Shown here: positions 34,687 to 44,404 of the stretch, piece by piece | How positions within the stretch are numbered: the first letter of the stretch is position 1 | Layout: the number at the start of each line of letters is the position of its first letter | NCBI GenBank assembly: GCA_963965975.1 | Contig: OZ014424.1 | Span: 744,001-808,000, forward strand | Length of the DNA: 64,000 nucleotides | Origin: Xestospongia bergquistia | Lineage: Eukaryota; Porifera; Demospongiae; Haplosclerida; Petrosiidae | Reading direction: 5' to 3' | Position numbers and translations under genes: made by a program | Notes under the pieces: generated by a model | What the model was told of the DNA's origin: nothing | Seen by the model: only the letters and a program-made list of their open reading frames with translations | Databases searched by the model: none

Positions 34687-37608
34687 ATGAAGTTATTGAT
34701 TGTTTTGCTCTCTATAAACCTCTACATGACTTCTATTATCACTTCATGTAATATATCACAAAGAGAAGTCATCAACTTTGATTTTGGTTGGAGATTTTCT
34801 CTTAATGGAGAAGGGTCGATAGTGAAATGTCCTAAAAGTGAGTTTCCACATAATCTTACCATGGCAGAGTGTTATGGTCTAAGAACATTTTATGCCAACA
34901 ATGCTGATGATTGTCGTGGTGCTTGTTGTGCTGATATTACATGTACTGTATGGTTATATTCAAACAGTGATGGATGTTTGATTGGTCGAAGTGATGATTG
35001 TAGTAGTAGCAACACTAAATCAACAAGAATGGGTGGAAGAAGAGACATTCCAATTAAACCATTGAATTTTACAACTAATGGTGCTACATCAAGAGATTTT
35101 GATGACAGTTCTTGGGAAGTTGTTGATGTTCCTCATGATGGTTTAATTAATGGAGTCTACTACAAGAATGGTCCTAGAGGACAAGCTTACTTACCTAGGA
35201 ATGTCACTTGGTATCGTAAACATTTCAATCTTCCTATAGAGTGGAAGGGTAGGTCTATCTGGGTATACTTTGAAGGAGTATTCCGGGCATCAACCACTTA
35301 CCTTAATGGACAAAAGTTGATATATCATGATTCTGGCTATACCAGTTTTTATGTTCGTCTTGACAATGCAACAAGTGTCTTTTATGGAGATGGTGAGGAA
35401 AATGAAAATGTCATTGCCATCAGAGCTTCTTCTAATGGTGGCTCAGGTTGGTGGTATGAGGGAGGAGGTATCTACCGACATACCTATCTTGTTAGTACAA
35501 ATCCTGCCCATTTTGTATCAGATGGTATCCATGGTGCTTCAAATGTAACAGGTGATATTCACTATCATGATCCTAATGATATATCCAAAGGTATGTATGC
35601 TGATACAGTTATGTTCAAGGTTACTGCTGAAGTAGTCAATGATGCCAGTGAAGAAGTGAAACTATATGTTCGTGCCAACTTGCTTGATGAAAATGGAAAA
35701 ATGGTTGCAAATTCTTCTACTCCTCCTAACACACTAAATGGTAGAGAAACTATTACTACAGAAAATGACTTATCTGTGTCTAATGTCGAGTTATGGAGTC
35801 CTGCTCGTCCCTATCTTTACACAATACAATGTCAAACATGGGCAGGTTGTGTTTTAGAAGAAATTAATATAACAATTGGTGTCCGTAAAACTCATTGGGA
35901 TGGTAATACTGGTTTCTTTTTAAATGGTGTTCACTTTACATGGCGTGGTTTTAACAACCACAATGATTTTGCTGGTGTAGGTATAGCAGTACCAGACAGG
36001 ATCAACCTGTTTAGAGGACAAGTTATGCGAGCTGTGGGTGCTAACTCATGGCGGATGTCCCATAATCCTCCAATTCCGGTTATGTTAGACATACTGGATC
36101 GTACTGGAGTGATTGTATGGGATGAAAATAGGGAATTTGGCAACAACTCTATTTGGGTTCAAAACCAGCAGGACATGGTAAGACGTGATCACAACCATCC
36201 TAGTGTTATGGCATGGTCCTTTTGTAATGAAGTAGGATGTAGTCTTGGAGACAATGAAGAGGATATAGCAATAGAGTTTAAAAAAGTGTCTTACAAAGAA
36301 GACATGTATCGTCCAGTTACAGGCAACATGAATGTTAACATTGGAGATGGTTTAACTTCACAGGTTGACGTTCAAGGAATGTCACACCAAACTGGTGATG
36401 TTTTTGATACCTTTCACAGTAAATTTCCCACTAAGCCAACCATTGGTTCCGAGTGTTGTTCTTGTGATACTCAAAGAGGCGAAGACTTTCCTGATAGTTC
36501 CAATCCATCCAGACCTACCATTAGTAATTTTAATGCAGACTGTTTAAGTGCACAAACAGAATATCAACTCAATAGAAAATTTGTTGCTGGATGTATGGTA
36601 TGGACATTATTTGACTATTATGGTGAACCACATTTTGGCTGGCCGCAAGTCTCATCCAGTTTTGGATGCATTGATCTAGCTGGATTTCCCAAGGCTTCTG
36701 CCTATTGGTTTAGATCATGGTGGCTGTATAATACAATGATGAACCATTCTACAGGTGGTAATGATTATCCAATCAATCCTCCATCACTTGTTAATCAAGA
36801 TAGTGCTCCATCTCAAGATAATGTTAAAGATGGATATCTAGTACATATTGTAGAACATTGGGAACCACATCCTGATGCTAACACTCGTACTATCCATGTT
36901 TATACTAATGCTCCCATGGCTGAACTCTTTATCAATGGTAAATCTCAAGGTGTACAACAACTGGTATGGCAGGGCTGGGCTCAATGGAGAGTTACATTTA
37001 TTTCTGGAAATCTAACAGCTACTTCTATCTCTGATCAGCATGTTGTCATGGCCACACATACAATATTAACTAGTGGTTCTCCAGCTAAGATTGTAGCTAG
37101 TATTGATGTCCCTAGTGAGAAGACTGGAACTGGATCTGCCCTTGTTCTAGATGGTCAAGACACAGGTCTTGTTCGGGCTTCCATTGTAGATTCAACTGGT
37201 CAAGTAGTTCCATCTGCATCACATAATGTATCATTTAGGATTGTAAGTGGTCCTGGACGGATCCTTGGAGTAGGCAATGGAGATCCAGCATGTCATGAAC
37301 CTAACCATGCATCATGGAGGAGTGCTTATCATGGTCTAGCTCGAGTTGTAGTCCAAGTGACAGAAGATCATGCTTCATCATCACAACATCGACATCGTCT
37401 GTTACAGATTGATAGAGATGGTGGTATTCGTACACATATTGGACATCCAGAAGTATCATCACCCTCAAGATTTGCTGAAGGTATTGTAGTAGAGGTATCT
37501 GCTCCTGGTGTGGGTAGTTCAACTGTGACTATTCCAGTGACTACTGATATTGTCACACATAATGTGTTGAATGTAGCTAAGAGATCAATGAAGTCAAATA
37601 ACCATTGA
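34687..37608 (+). CDS. Secreted GH2 glycosidase, copy 3
   Basis: A 973-residue single-exon protein, the closest relative of copy 2. Signal peptide MKLLIVLLSINLYMTSIITS, PAN-like insert (DDCRGACCADITCTVWLYSN), acid/base Glu515 (FCNEVGC), nucleophile Glu589 and the two C-terminal Ig-like domains are all present. Differences from copy 2 are scattered, mostly conservative changes. One Trp of the insert is replaced (DGCLIGRSD in place of DGCWIGRSD), which could affect that domain. Same upstream spacer as copy 2, with a decayed divergent partner. Confidence 0.88.
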   Translation: MKLLIVLLSINLYMTSIITSCNISQREVINFDFGWRFSLNGEGSIVKCPKSEFPHNLTMAECYGLRTFYANNADDCRGACCADITCTVWLYSNSDGCLIGRSDDCSSSNTKSTRMGGRRDIPIKPLNFTTNGATSRDFDDSSWEVVDVPHDGLINGVYYKNGPRGQAYLPRNVTWYRKHFNLPIEWKGRSIWVYFEGVFRASTTYLNGQKLIYHDSGYTSFYVRLDNATSVFYGDGEENENVIAIRASSNGGSGWWYEGGGIYRHTYLVSTNPAHFVSDGIHGASNVTGDIHYHDPNDISKGMYADTVMFKVTAEVVNDASEEVKLYVRANLLDENGKMVANSSTPPNTLNGRETITTENDLSVSNVELWSPARPYLYTIQCQTWAGCVLEEINITIGVRKTHWDGNTGFFLNGVHFTWRGFNNHNDFAGVGIAVPDRINLFRGQVMRAVGANSWRMSHNPPIPVMLDILDRTGVIVWDENREFGNNSIWVQNQQDMVRRDHNHPSVMAWSFCNEVGCSLGDNEEDIAIEFKKVSYKEDMYRPVTGNMNVNIGDGLTSQVDVQGMSHQTGDVFDTFHSKFPTKPTIGSECCSCDTQRGEDFPDSSNPSRPTISNFNADCLSAQTEYQLNRKFVAGCMVWTLFDYYGEPHFGWPQVSSSFGCIDLAGFPKASAYWFRSWWLYNTMMNHSTGGNDYPINPPSLVNQDSAPSQDNVKDGYLVHIVEHWEPHPDANTRTIHVYTNAPMAELFINGKSQGVQQLVWQGWAQWRVTFISGNLTATSISDQHVVMATHTILTSGSPAKIVASIDVPSEKTGTGSALVLDGQDTGLVRASIVDSTGQVVPSASHNVSFRIVSGPGRILGVGNGDPACHEPNHASWRSAYHGLARVVVQVTEDHASSSQHRHRLLQIDRDGGIRTHIGHPEVSSPSRFAEGIVVEVSAPGVGSSTVTIPVTTDIVTHNVLNVAKRSMKSNNH

Positions 37609-38150
37609 CAACACTTTTGTTATGCTACTTAATAAAGAATTAGCTAACATTAACTAATGCATTTCATATTTTGCATTTGTTCTGTTGTTACATTTAATCA
37701 TAATTAGTTATAACTAATAATGATCTTATTAAATTAAATTATAGATTAGAAGATGCTATAACTGGTTGTGTTTAGTTTCTGCTACCAATTTACTTAATTT
37801 TACATAATCTTTGTCTCCTAACTCCAGTTGCTTTCCTTTAAATGCTGCACTCTACTAGATTACAACATTCAAAAAGCAAGAGTACATTTAAGGTGTTTCC
37901 CTTTATTCTTAGATTTCTTCTAAATTTTTTCAAAAATTTTTACATCATAATTTTTTTCTTGATAGATAAGGTATTATTATATTTTATTATTGTATGTTTT
38001 ATTAACCTATGTTGTTCATCATTTAATGTAAATAGCATTTTTAATTATTTTAAAATTTAAACAAGGCAAACAACAGCTACTAATCAGCAAAATTTTCTGT
38101 TTGTTTTAATGTCCAGTTATATATTTAATTTGTGTTTATTTTAATGGTAC
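37609..38150 (+). other. 3' flank of GH2 copy 3
   Basis: Near-identical to the copy 2 flank at 33162-33690. No gene is seen. Confidence 0.6.
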
Positions 38151-38445
38151 CTGAACAAATACCATTGGGTAGATTATTAACCATTTTAATGATGCTTAAT
38201 GTTGCTTGAACTAATGTAATTAGGCACTGTAGAAACCTTTTCTATAGTGCCCATTGGTGCTGCGAACAAGCATCATCGGGCACCATAGAAACCTAATCTA
38301 AAGTGCCTAATGATACCTAAACAGACACCATAGGGCATCATTGAAACTGTTTCTATGGTGCCCAATTGTGCTTGAAGAAACACTATTGGGCACCATAGAA
38401 ACCATTTCTATGATCCCAAATGCTGCCTGAACAAACACCATTAAG
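38150..38445. repeat. Second array of the CACCATAGAAA inverted-repeat family
   Basis: Contains a perfect 14-bp-arm palindrome family: GGGCACCATAGAAA, a 3-base loop, then its complement, separated by about 25-bp links. It corresponds in position to 33700-33970. Confidence 0.85.
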
Positions 38446-38610
38446 CAAAATCAAAATTGATGCTTTCTCTTGGTGGTTGGTCCTGTAATTGAAAATTAAT
38501 TGTAATTGTAATAAATTGTAATTAACTGGTCAAGAGAGGAGATGATGAAGCAAGAAAAGTAGAGAGAAAGACTGTACAAAATGCAAACTAAATTTCATCT
38601 TGTCTAAGTG
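38446..38610 (-). pseudogene. Remnant of a third minus-strand GH2 partner
   Basis: The first block matches 29845-29890 (the codons just after the signal peptide of copy 1), and a second block ending in AAATTTCATCTTGTCTAAG matches its start-codon region. Only about 150 bp survive. It occupies the head-to-head position relative to copy 4. Confidence 0.75.
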
Positions 38611-38887
38611 ACAAAAAGGTGTTAATTGACCTTATACCTAAAAATGAATTTCATTTACAGTGAGATGAATATTAGTAATTAGTGCTATGAACTTGCATAA
38701 TGTTTGCCTTAAATGGTAGTTGATACTAATTCATTATCAGGGAAAGATTTGACATGTACTGTGAAAAATGTATTATTTTATAAAACAATATTCATTGTAT
38801 TAGCATGTAACAGCTTATTGCTCAACTGGCAAGTGCTGATAAAAATCAGCTTATACAAAAGGTCAGCAAGTCTATGCTACAAGTAAG
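38611..38887. promoter_or_regulatory. Upstream region of GH2 copy 4
   Basis: Partly similar to the other GH2 divergent spacers (ATGAATATTAGTAATTAG block near 38665) but without the tandem 26-bp unit. Confidence 0.4.
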
Positions 38888-41827
38888 ATGAGATTCTTTT
38901 CACCATTCTGTACTGTGATCCTCCTGAATGGCCTGCTTTGCTTGTCCTCTCCTCTCTCCTTCAGTCAAGTAAAAGATTCACCACCAAGAGAAACAATCAA
39001 GTTTGATTTTGGCTGGAGGTTTTTTCTTAGTAACCAAGGTTCAATAGTGCCTTGTCCTGAGAGTGAATTCCCACACAATCTTAGCAACATCCAATGTTTA
39101 GGGTTAAATGAATTTTCTGCCAGTAATGCTGATGATTGTCGTGGTGCTTGTTGTGCAGATATTATGTGTGCTATATGGCAATATTCTAACAGTGATGGAT
39201 GTTGGATTGGTCATAGTAGCGACTGTAATCATAAAAATAATGTCTGGGTTGGTGGAGGGAGAGATGTCCCAGCAAAACCACTACCTCCTGCCACGAGTGG
39301 CCCCACATCAAGGGATTTTGATGACAGTTCTTGGGAAATTATTGATGTTCCTCATGATGGTTTAATTACTGGAGTCTACTACAAGAATGGTCCTAGAGGA
39401 CAAGCTTACTTACCTAAGAATGTCACTTGGTATCGTAAACACTTTAATCTGCCTACAGAATGGAAGGGTAGGTCTATCTGGGTATACTTTGAAGGAATAT
39501 TTCGAGCATCAACCACTTACCTTAATGGACAGTTGTTGACATATCATGATTCTGGTTACACTAGTTTTGCTGTTCGTCTTGACAATGCAACAAGTGTCTT
39601 TTATGGAGATGGTAAGGAGAATGAAAATGTCATTGCCATCAGAGCTTCTTCTAATGGTGGCTCAGGTTGGTGGTATGAGGGAGGAGGCATCTACCGACAT
39701 ACCTATCTTGTTAGTACAAATCCTGCCCATTTTGTACCAGATGGTATCCATGGTGCTTCGAATGTAACAGGTGATATTCACTATCATGATCCTAATGATA
39801 TATCCAAAGGTATGTATACTGATACAGCAAATTTCTTCATCACTGCTGAAATTGTTAATGAGGTTGATGGTGAAAACAAAGTGTATTTCATGACCATGTT
39901 GTACGATGAAGATGGTAAAATGGTAGGAAATTCTTCTACTGCTCCAAACACAATGAATGGAGGAGAAACAATCACTGCAGTAAATAGCTACACACTGTCC
40001 AATGTAGAATTATGGAGCCCTGCACGTCCTTATCTTTATGTGCTATGGTGTCAGGTGTGGGTTGGAATTACTATTGATGAGGTTAATGTAACAATTGGCA
40101 TACGACAAACTCATTGGGATCCTAATACTGGTTTTCATTTAAATGGTGTCCACTTTACATGGCGTGGTTTTAATAATCATAATGATTTCACTGGTGTAGG
40201 CATGGCTGTACCTGATAGAGTGAATCTGTTTAGAGGGCAAAGTATGCGAGCAGTGGGAGCTAACTCATGGCGGATGTCTCATAATCCTCCAATTCCAGTT
40301 ATGCTGGACATACTGGATCATATTGGAGTGATTGTGTGGGATGAAAATAGGGAATTTGGTAACAACTCTATTTGGGTTCAGAACCAGAAGGATATGGTAA
40401 GACGTGATCGTAACCATCCTAGTGTTATGGCATGGTCCTTTTGTAACGAGGCAGGTTGTTATGTTGGTGACCAGGAAGAGGATGCTGCCAAACAGTTTCG
40501 ACAAGCCTCTTATGAGGAGGACTTATATCGTCCTGTAACGGCAAATATGTTTGGTAATTTAGGAAAAGGTTTGGCATCACAAATTGATGTGCAAGGATTT
40601 TCACATCAAGGTGGCAATATCTTTGACTCTTTTCACAGTAAATATCCTGATAAACCAACAATTGGCTCAGAATGTTGCTCCTGTGTAACTCAAAGAAGTG
40701 AAGACTTTCCCAATGGATCTGATCCTTCCAATCCAACTTTAGGGAACTTTAATGCAGATTGTTTAAGTGCACAAACTGAAAACCAACTCAATAGAAAATT
40801 TGTTGCTGGATGTATGGTGTGGACATTATTTGACTATTATGGTGAACCACATTTTGGCTGGCCTCACATATCATCTTCTTTTGGATGCATTGATCTAGCT
40901 GGATTTCCCAAGGCTTCTGCCTATTGGTATAGATCATGGTGGTTGTACAATGCAAAGACGAACCATTCTACAGGTGGTAATGATTATCCAATCAATCCTC
41001 CACCTCTTGTTAATCAAGACAGTGCTACATCTCAAGATAATGTTAAAGATGGGTATCTAGTACATATTGTAGAACATTGGGAACCACACCCTAATGCTAA
41101 CACTCGTACTATCCATGTTTATACTAATGCTCCCATGGCTGAACTCTTTATTAATGGTAAATCTCAAGGTGTACAACAACTGGTATGGCAGGGCTGGGCT
41201 CAATGGAGTGTTACATTTGTTTCTGGAAATCTAACAGCTACTGCTATCTCTGATCAGCATGTTGTCATGGCCACACATACAATATTAACTAGTAGTTCTC
41301 CAGCTAAGATTGTAGCTAGTATTGATGTCCCTAGTGAGAAGACTGGAACTGGATCTGCCCTTGTTCTAGATGGTCAAGACACAGGTCTTGTTCGAGCTTC
41401 CATTGTAGACTCAACAGGTCAAGTAGTTCCATCTGCATCACATAACGTATCATTTAGGATTGTAAGTGGTCCTGGACGGATCATTGGAGTAGGCAATGGA
41501 GATCCAGCATGTCATGAACCTAACCATGCATCATGGAGGAGTGCTTATCATGGTCTAGCTCGAGTTGTAGTCCAAGTGACAGAAGATCATGCTTCATCAT
41601 CACAACATCGACATCGTCTGTTACAGATTGATAGAGATGGTGGTATTCGTACACATATTAGACATCCAGAAGTATCATCACCCTCAAAGTTTGCTGATGG
41701 TATTGTAGTAGAGGTATCTGCTCCTGATGTGGGTAGTTCAACTGTGACTATTCCAGTGACTACTGATATTGTCACACATAATGTGTTGAATGTAGCTAAG
41801 AGGTCAATGAAGTTAAATAACCATTGA
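38888..41827 (+). CDS. Secreted GH2 glycosidase, copy 4
   Basis: A 979-residue single-exon protein. The signal peptide ends CLSSPLSFS, like copy 1 rather than copies 2 and 3. Its PAN-like insert and linker (GGGRDVPAKPLPPATSG) also match copy 1, while the sugar-binding domain from about residue 170 to 300 matches copies 2 and 3: a mosaic. Acid/base Glu521 (FCNEAGC) and nucleophile Glu595 (IGSECCS) are intact. The C-terminal third is nearly identical to the other copies. It is next to the metacaspase-like gene at 42005, convergent with it. Confidence 0.88.
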   Translation: MRFFSPFCTVILLNGLLCLSSPLSFSQVKDSPPRETIKFDFGWRFFLSNQGSIVPCPESEFPHNLSNIQCLGLNEFSASNADDCRGACCADIMCAIWQYSNSDGCWIGHSSDCNHKNNVWVGGGRDVPAKPLPPATSGPTSRDFDDSSWEIIDVPHDGLITGVYYKNGPRGQAYLPKNVTWYRKHFNLPTEWKGRSIWVYFEGIFRASTTYLNGQLLTYHDSGYTSFAVRLDNATSVFYGDGKENENVIAIRASSNGGSGWWYEGGGIYRHTYLVSTNPAHFVPDGIHGASNVTGDIHYHDPNDISKGMYTDTANFFITAEIVNEVDGENKVYFMTMLYDEDGKMVGNSSTAPNTMNGGETITAVNSYTLSNVELWSPARPYLYVLWCQVWVGITIDEVNVTIGIRQTHWDPNTGFHLNGVHFTWRGFNNHNDFTGVGMAVPDRVNLFRGQSMRAVGANSWRMSHNPPIPVMLDILDHIGVIVWDENREFGNNSIWVQNQKDMVRRDRNHPSVMAWSFCNEAGCYVGDQEEDAAKQFRQASYEEDLYRPVTANMFGNLGKGLASQIDVQGFSHQGGNIFDSFHSKYPDKPTIGSECCSCVTQRSEDFPNGSDPSNPTLGNFNADCLSAQTENQLNRKFVAGCMVWTLFDYYGEPHFGWPHISSSFGCIDLAGFPKASAYWYRSWWLYNAKTNHSTGGNDYPINPPPLVNQDSATSQDNVKDGYLVHIVEHWEPHPNANTRTIHVYTNAPMAELFINGKSQGVQQLVWQGWAQWSVTFVSGNLTATAISDQHVVMATHTILTSSSPAKIVASIDVPSEKTGTGSALVLDGQDTGLVRASIVDSTGQVVPSASHNVSFRIVSGPGRIIGVGNGDPACHEPNHASWRSAYHGLARVVVQVTEDHASSSQHRHRLLQIDRDGGIRTHIRHPEVSSPSKFADGIVVEVSAPDVGSSTVTIPVTTDIVTHNVLNVAKRSMKLNNH

Positions 41828-42004
41828 CAACACTTCTGTCATGCTACTTATTAAAAAACTAGCTAACATTAACTGTTGCATTTTATATTTTTGCTATTTG
41901 CATTTTTTCTGCTGTTACATTTAATCATAATTAAATTAAAATAGTTATAACTAATAATGATCTTATTAAGATTATTGATTAACAACAGTGTATATCTGAT
42001 ATCA

Positions 42005-42886
42005 CTATTTTTTGGGAGCTAAAAGGAACTTGAATGCAGTAAGGTCAATTATATCAGCATTATAGTACATCTGTGGGAAATACCTGGTGCCATATTTGTC
42101 AGGGTTATCCTTACCATTTTGTGTGATGATATCAAACGTTTCTTGGTAACTTGGCCATTCTGATGGATCCTCCTTTTGAAGGTATGGTTTAATGATATTA
42201 TCTTGTAACCATACTGTAAGATCTTGGCGGGAACCTTCTCCTTCAATTTTTGCGTTTATATTCGGATCAACAGAGGTCAAAGCAATCCCTACACCCTTAT
42301 ATGGACGTGGAACTGGACCTGCATTAGTAAACATGGATCCACTATGACATGCATGAAACAGGATTGTTAAGTTAACTTTTTCAAAAGGGAGTTGAAGTTG
42401 ATTTATGATGCTATGGAACTCAAAGTCATAAAACACGTCCAAGTATTCATTTCTACCACCATCATCCTTGAGGGTTTTTAAAAAACCCCAACTTTTGTTT
42501 CCGCTTACTTCTCTTTGGTAGTAAACTTCATTGTTATTATCCCACCATGCTCCTCCATGCCCACAATAATAAAACAATAGTAAATCACCTTCTTTGGCAT
42601 TTTCTATCATAGCTTTTAGAGCAGCCATGACATTTTCCTTAAATGGCAGTCCATATTGCACACCAAGACCACTAGGAACAGATGAAATGGTGTAGTCTGT
42701 TAGGAAAAGACATTTCTCTTCAGTGAGACCTGTTTGTTTAACTCCAAGAATATTATTCATAAATTTTTTGGCATAAATACGAGGAGGGTTACCCAAGGTA
42801 ACAGCATGAGTGCAGTTGTTATATGATATCCCAACAAAAAGAGCTTTGACACGAGAAAAGTCAATCTGGGGGTATACTGAAGCCAT
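42005..42886 (-). CDS. Metacaspase-like C14 peptidase, copy 1
   Basis: A 293-residue single-exon protein made of one caspase-fold domain. KALFVGISYNN is the first strand, the catalytic His110 is in FYYCGHGG, and the catalytic Cys180 is in HACHSGS. The C-H-S-G tetrad and the YxGHGG form are metacaspase/paracaspase-like rather than caspase-like (QACRG). The acidic residue usually found two positions before the Cys in metacaspases is His178 here, so Arg/Lys specificity is doubtful. No prodomain is visible, though an upstream exon is possible because an AG acceptor precedes the ATG by five bases in both copies. Metacaspases are rare in animals. It lies downstream of a broken copy of the ligase gene and convergent with GH2 copy 4. 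Confidence 0.85.
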   Translation of the reverse strand: MASVYPQIDFSRVKALFVGISYNNCTHAVTLGNPPRIYAKKFMNNILGVKQTGLTEEKCLFLTDYTISSVPSGLGVQYGLPFKENVMAALKAMIENAKEGDLLLFYYCGHGGAWWDNNNEVYYQREVSGNKSWGFLKTLKDDGGRNEYLDVFYDFEFHSIINQLQLPFEKVNLTILFHACHSGSMFTNAGPVPRPYKGVGIALTSVDPNINAKIEGEGSRQDLTVWLQDNIIKPYLQKEDPSEWPSYQETFDIITQNGKDNPDKYGTRYFPQMYYNADIIDLTAFKFLLAPKK

Positions 42887-43290
42887 AGCTACTAAAAAGA
42901 CAACTTACTCTCTCAAGATATTTTACATATAAAGGTAGGTGGCGTATACTGTATTCCAGAAATTTTCAAGCATATACTTACAGCTAAAGCATATATCATG
43001 GAAGTTAATAGTGTTACTATACCACTATTGATTGTTAATTGATAGTGAGATGTCATACTAGCTGAGAGCATACATGAAATGATTTTGAACCAGATTTGAA
43101 CTTACTTTAAACAACTGTAATGTATTGTAATTTATTAGTTAGCTAGTCAATAAAGTATACTATACTCATTTTATGACCACAATTTACATGTATATCAATA
43201 CTACTGTTTATCAAGATTATTAATAGAAAATAATATTAAAATTAGACAATAGCAATGTACTTGTTTATAGATTAATATCATCTTTATGTT
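42887..43290. other. Spacer duplicated at 45290-45800
   Basis: Sequence nearly identical to parts of 45300-45800, the spacer between the second peptidase and its ligase. No gene is seen. Confidence 0.6.
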
Positions 43291-44072
43291 AATAAAGTGG
43301 TCGTTGTGCCTTTATATACTAAATCAATAGAGATTAAAAAGATGTCATTATAAAACAATTGATATTACTAAATAATAATAACTAACATCTTTTAATCTTT
43401 GGCGATAAAAATATCCAAGTTCAAACATTCTTTTTGGCTGTTCAGGTAGTCCCTCTCTCTCCATCAATTGTTTCAGTTCTTCCACTGACATCATGTCAAC
43501 TGGATCTAATTCAGATGCTGTTATTCTTGTGACCAAATAATCTTTATAATGTGTCCTAGTTATATAAAAGATTAATGTATATATTAAATATATCTTGTTG
43601 TCATACCTGCACAATCCACAACAACCAAGAAGTGGTTTATTTTGACACCAAGTTCTCTCCATACCCCATCTGCAACAACTAGGCTGTTTCGCAATTTCTT
43701 CTAGCCCAAATGGTCTTTCAGATTCTGTTAAATTATTAAAGATACATTAACAGTCACAACACTAACGAGCTCACCATCATCATAATAGTCCTCTACTTTA
43801 TCTGAAGTAACCTCATCAAAGGTTCATGTGAGTCTTTAAGAAATTTCTTGATTCATTCAAATGGAAATCTAGAAGATAATAACAACAATTCCATGGATGA
43901 TGAGCATGAAACCCCTTCATGTCACAGTTTGATGACACCTAACATTTCTAAGATATTGTAATATCAACGTTTCACATATACAGCTTACCTGCTCTTGTTT
44001 GAATGGTTTCTTGCAAAAGCGGCAAAAGTTATACTGACAGTTGGTGCAGTGGAAGTGATCACAACCAGCTGG
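43291..44072 (-). pseudogene. Truncated Death-domain/RBR ligase, LDD end only
   Basis: Contains copies of the last five exons of the ligase at 45805-51423: the YIKAQRPLY end exon, the THYKDYLVTRI exon (about 43550-43386), the CCGLC exon, the LDD exon (HHPWNCCYYL region, about 43800-43945) and part of the RING2 exon. The LDD exon has single-base deletions relative to 46291-46465, so the frame is broken. It stops abruptly inside the RING2 exon, where GH2-derived sequence begins. Confidence 0.88.
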
Positions 44073-44230
44073 GTAAATAGCTACACACTGTCCAATGTAG
44101 AATTATGGAACCCTGCTCATCCCTATCTTTATGTGCTACGGTGTCAAGTGTTTCAGTAACTACTGATATAGTCACACATAATGTGTTGAATGTAGCTAAA
44201 AGATCTATGAAGTTAAATAACCATTGACAA
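44073..44230 (+). pseudogene. Chimeric GH2 fragment
   Basis: Positions 44073-44150 match an internal part of GH2 copy 4 (39981-40058). From 44151 the sequence jumps to the very end of a GH2 gene (matching 41755-41827), including the stop. An internal deletion of about 1.7 kb joins the two. The 3' flank to 44404 matches 41828-42004. Confidence 0.9.
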
Positions 44231-44404
44231 TAGTTCTGTCAATGTAGCTTTTTAAAGAATTAGCTAACATAAATTGTTGCATTTTATATTTTGCTGTTTG
44301 CATTTTTTCTGCTGTTACATTTAATCATAATTAAATTAAAATAGTTATAACTAATAATGATCTTATTAAGATTATTGATTAACATCAGTGTTTGTCTGAT
44401 ATCG

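Noticed and set aside
27038-41827. Bacterial contamination as the source of the GH2 genes
   Set aside because: They are flanked on both sides by spliced animal genes, share the AT-rich composition, have animal-type signal peptides, and their fragments are recombined with intron-bearing ligase exons at 44073.
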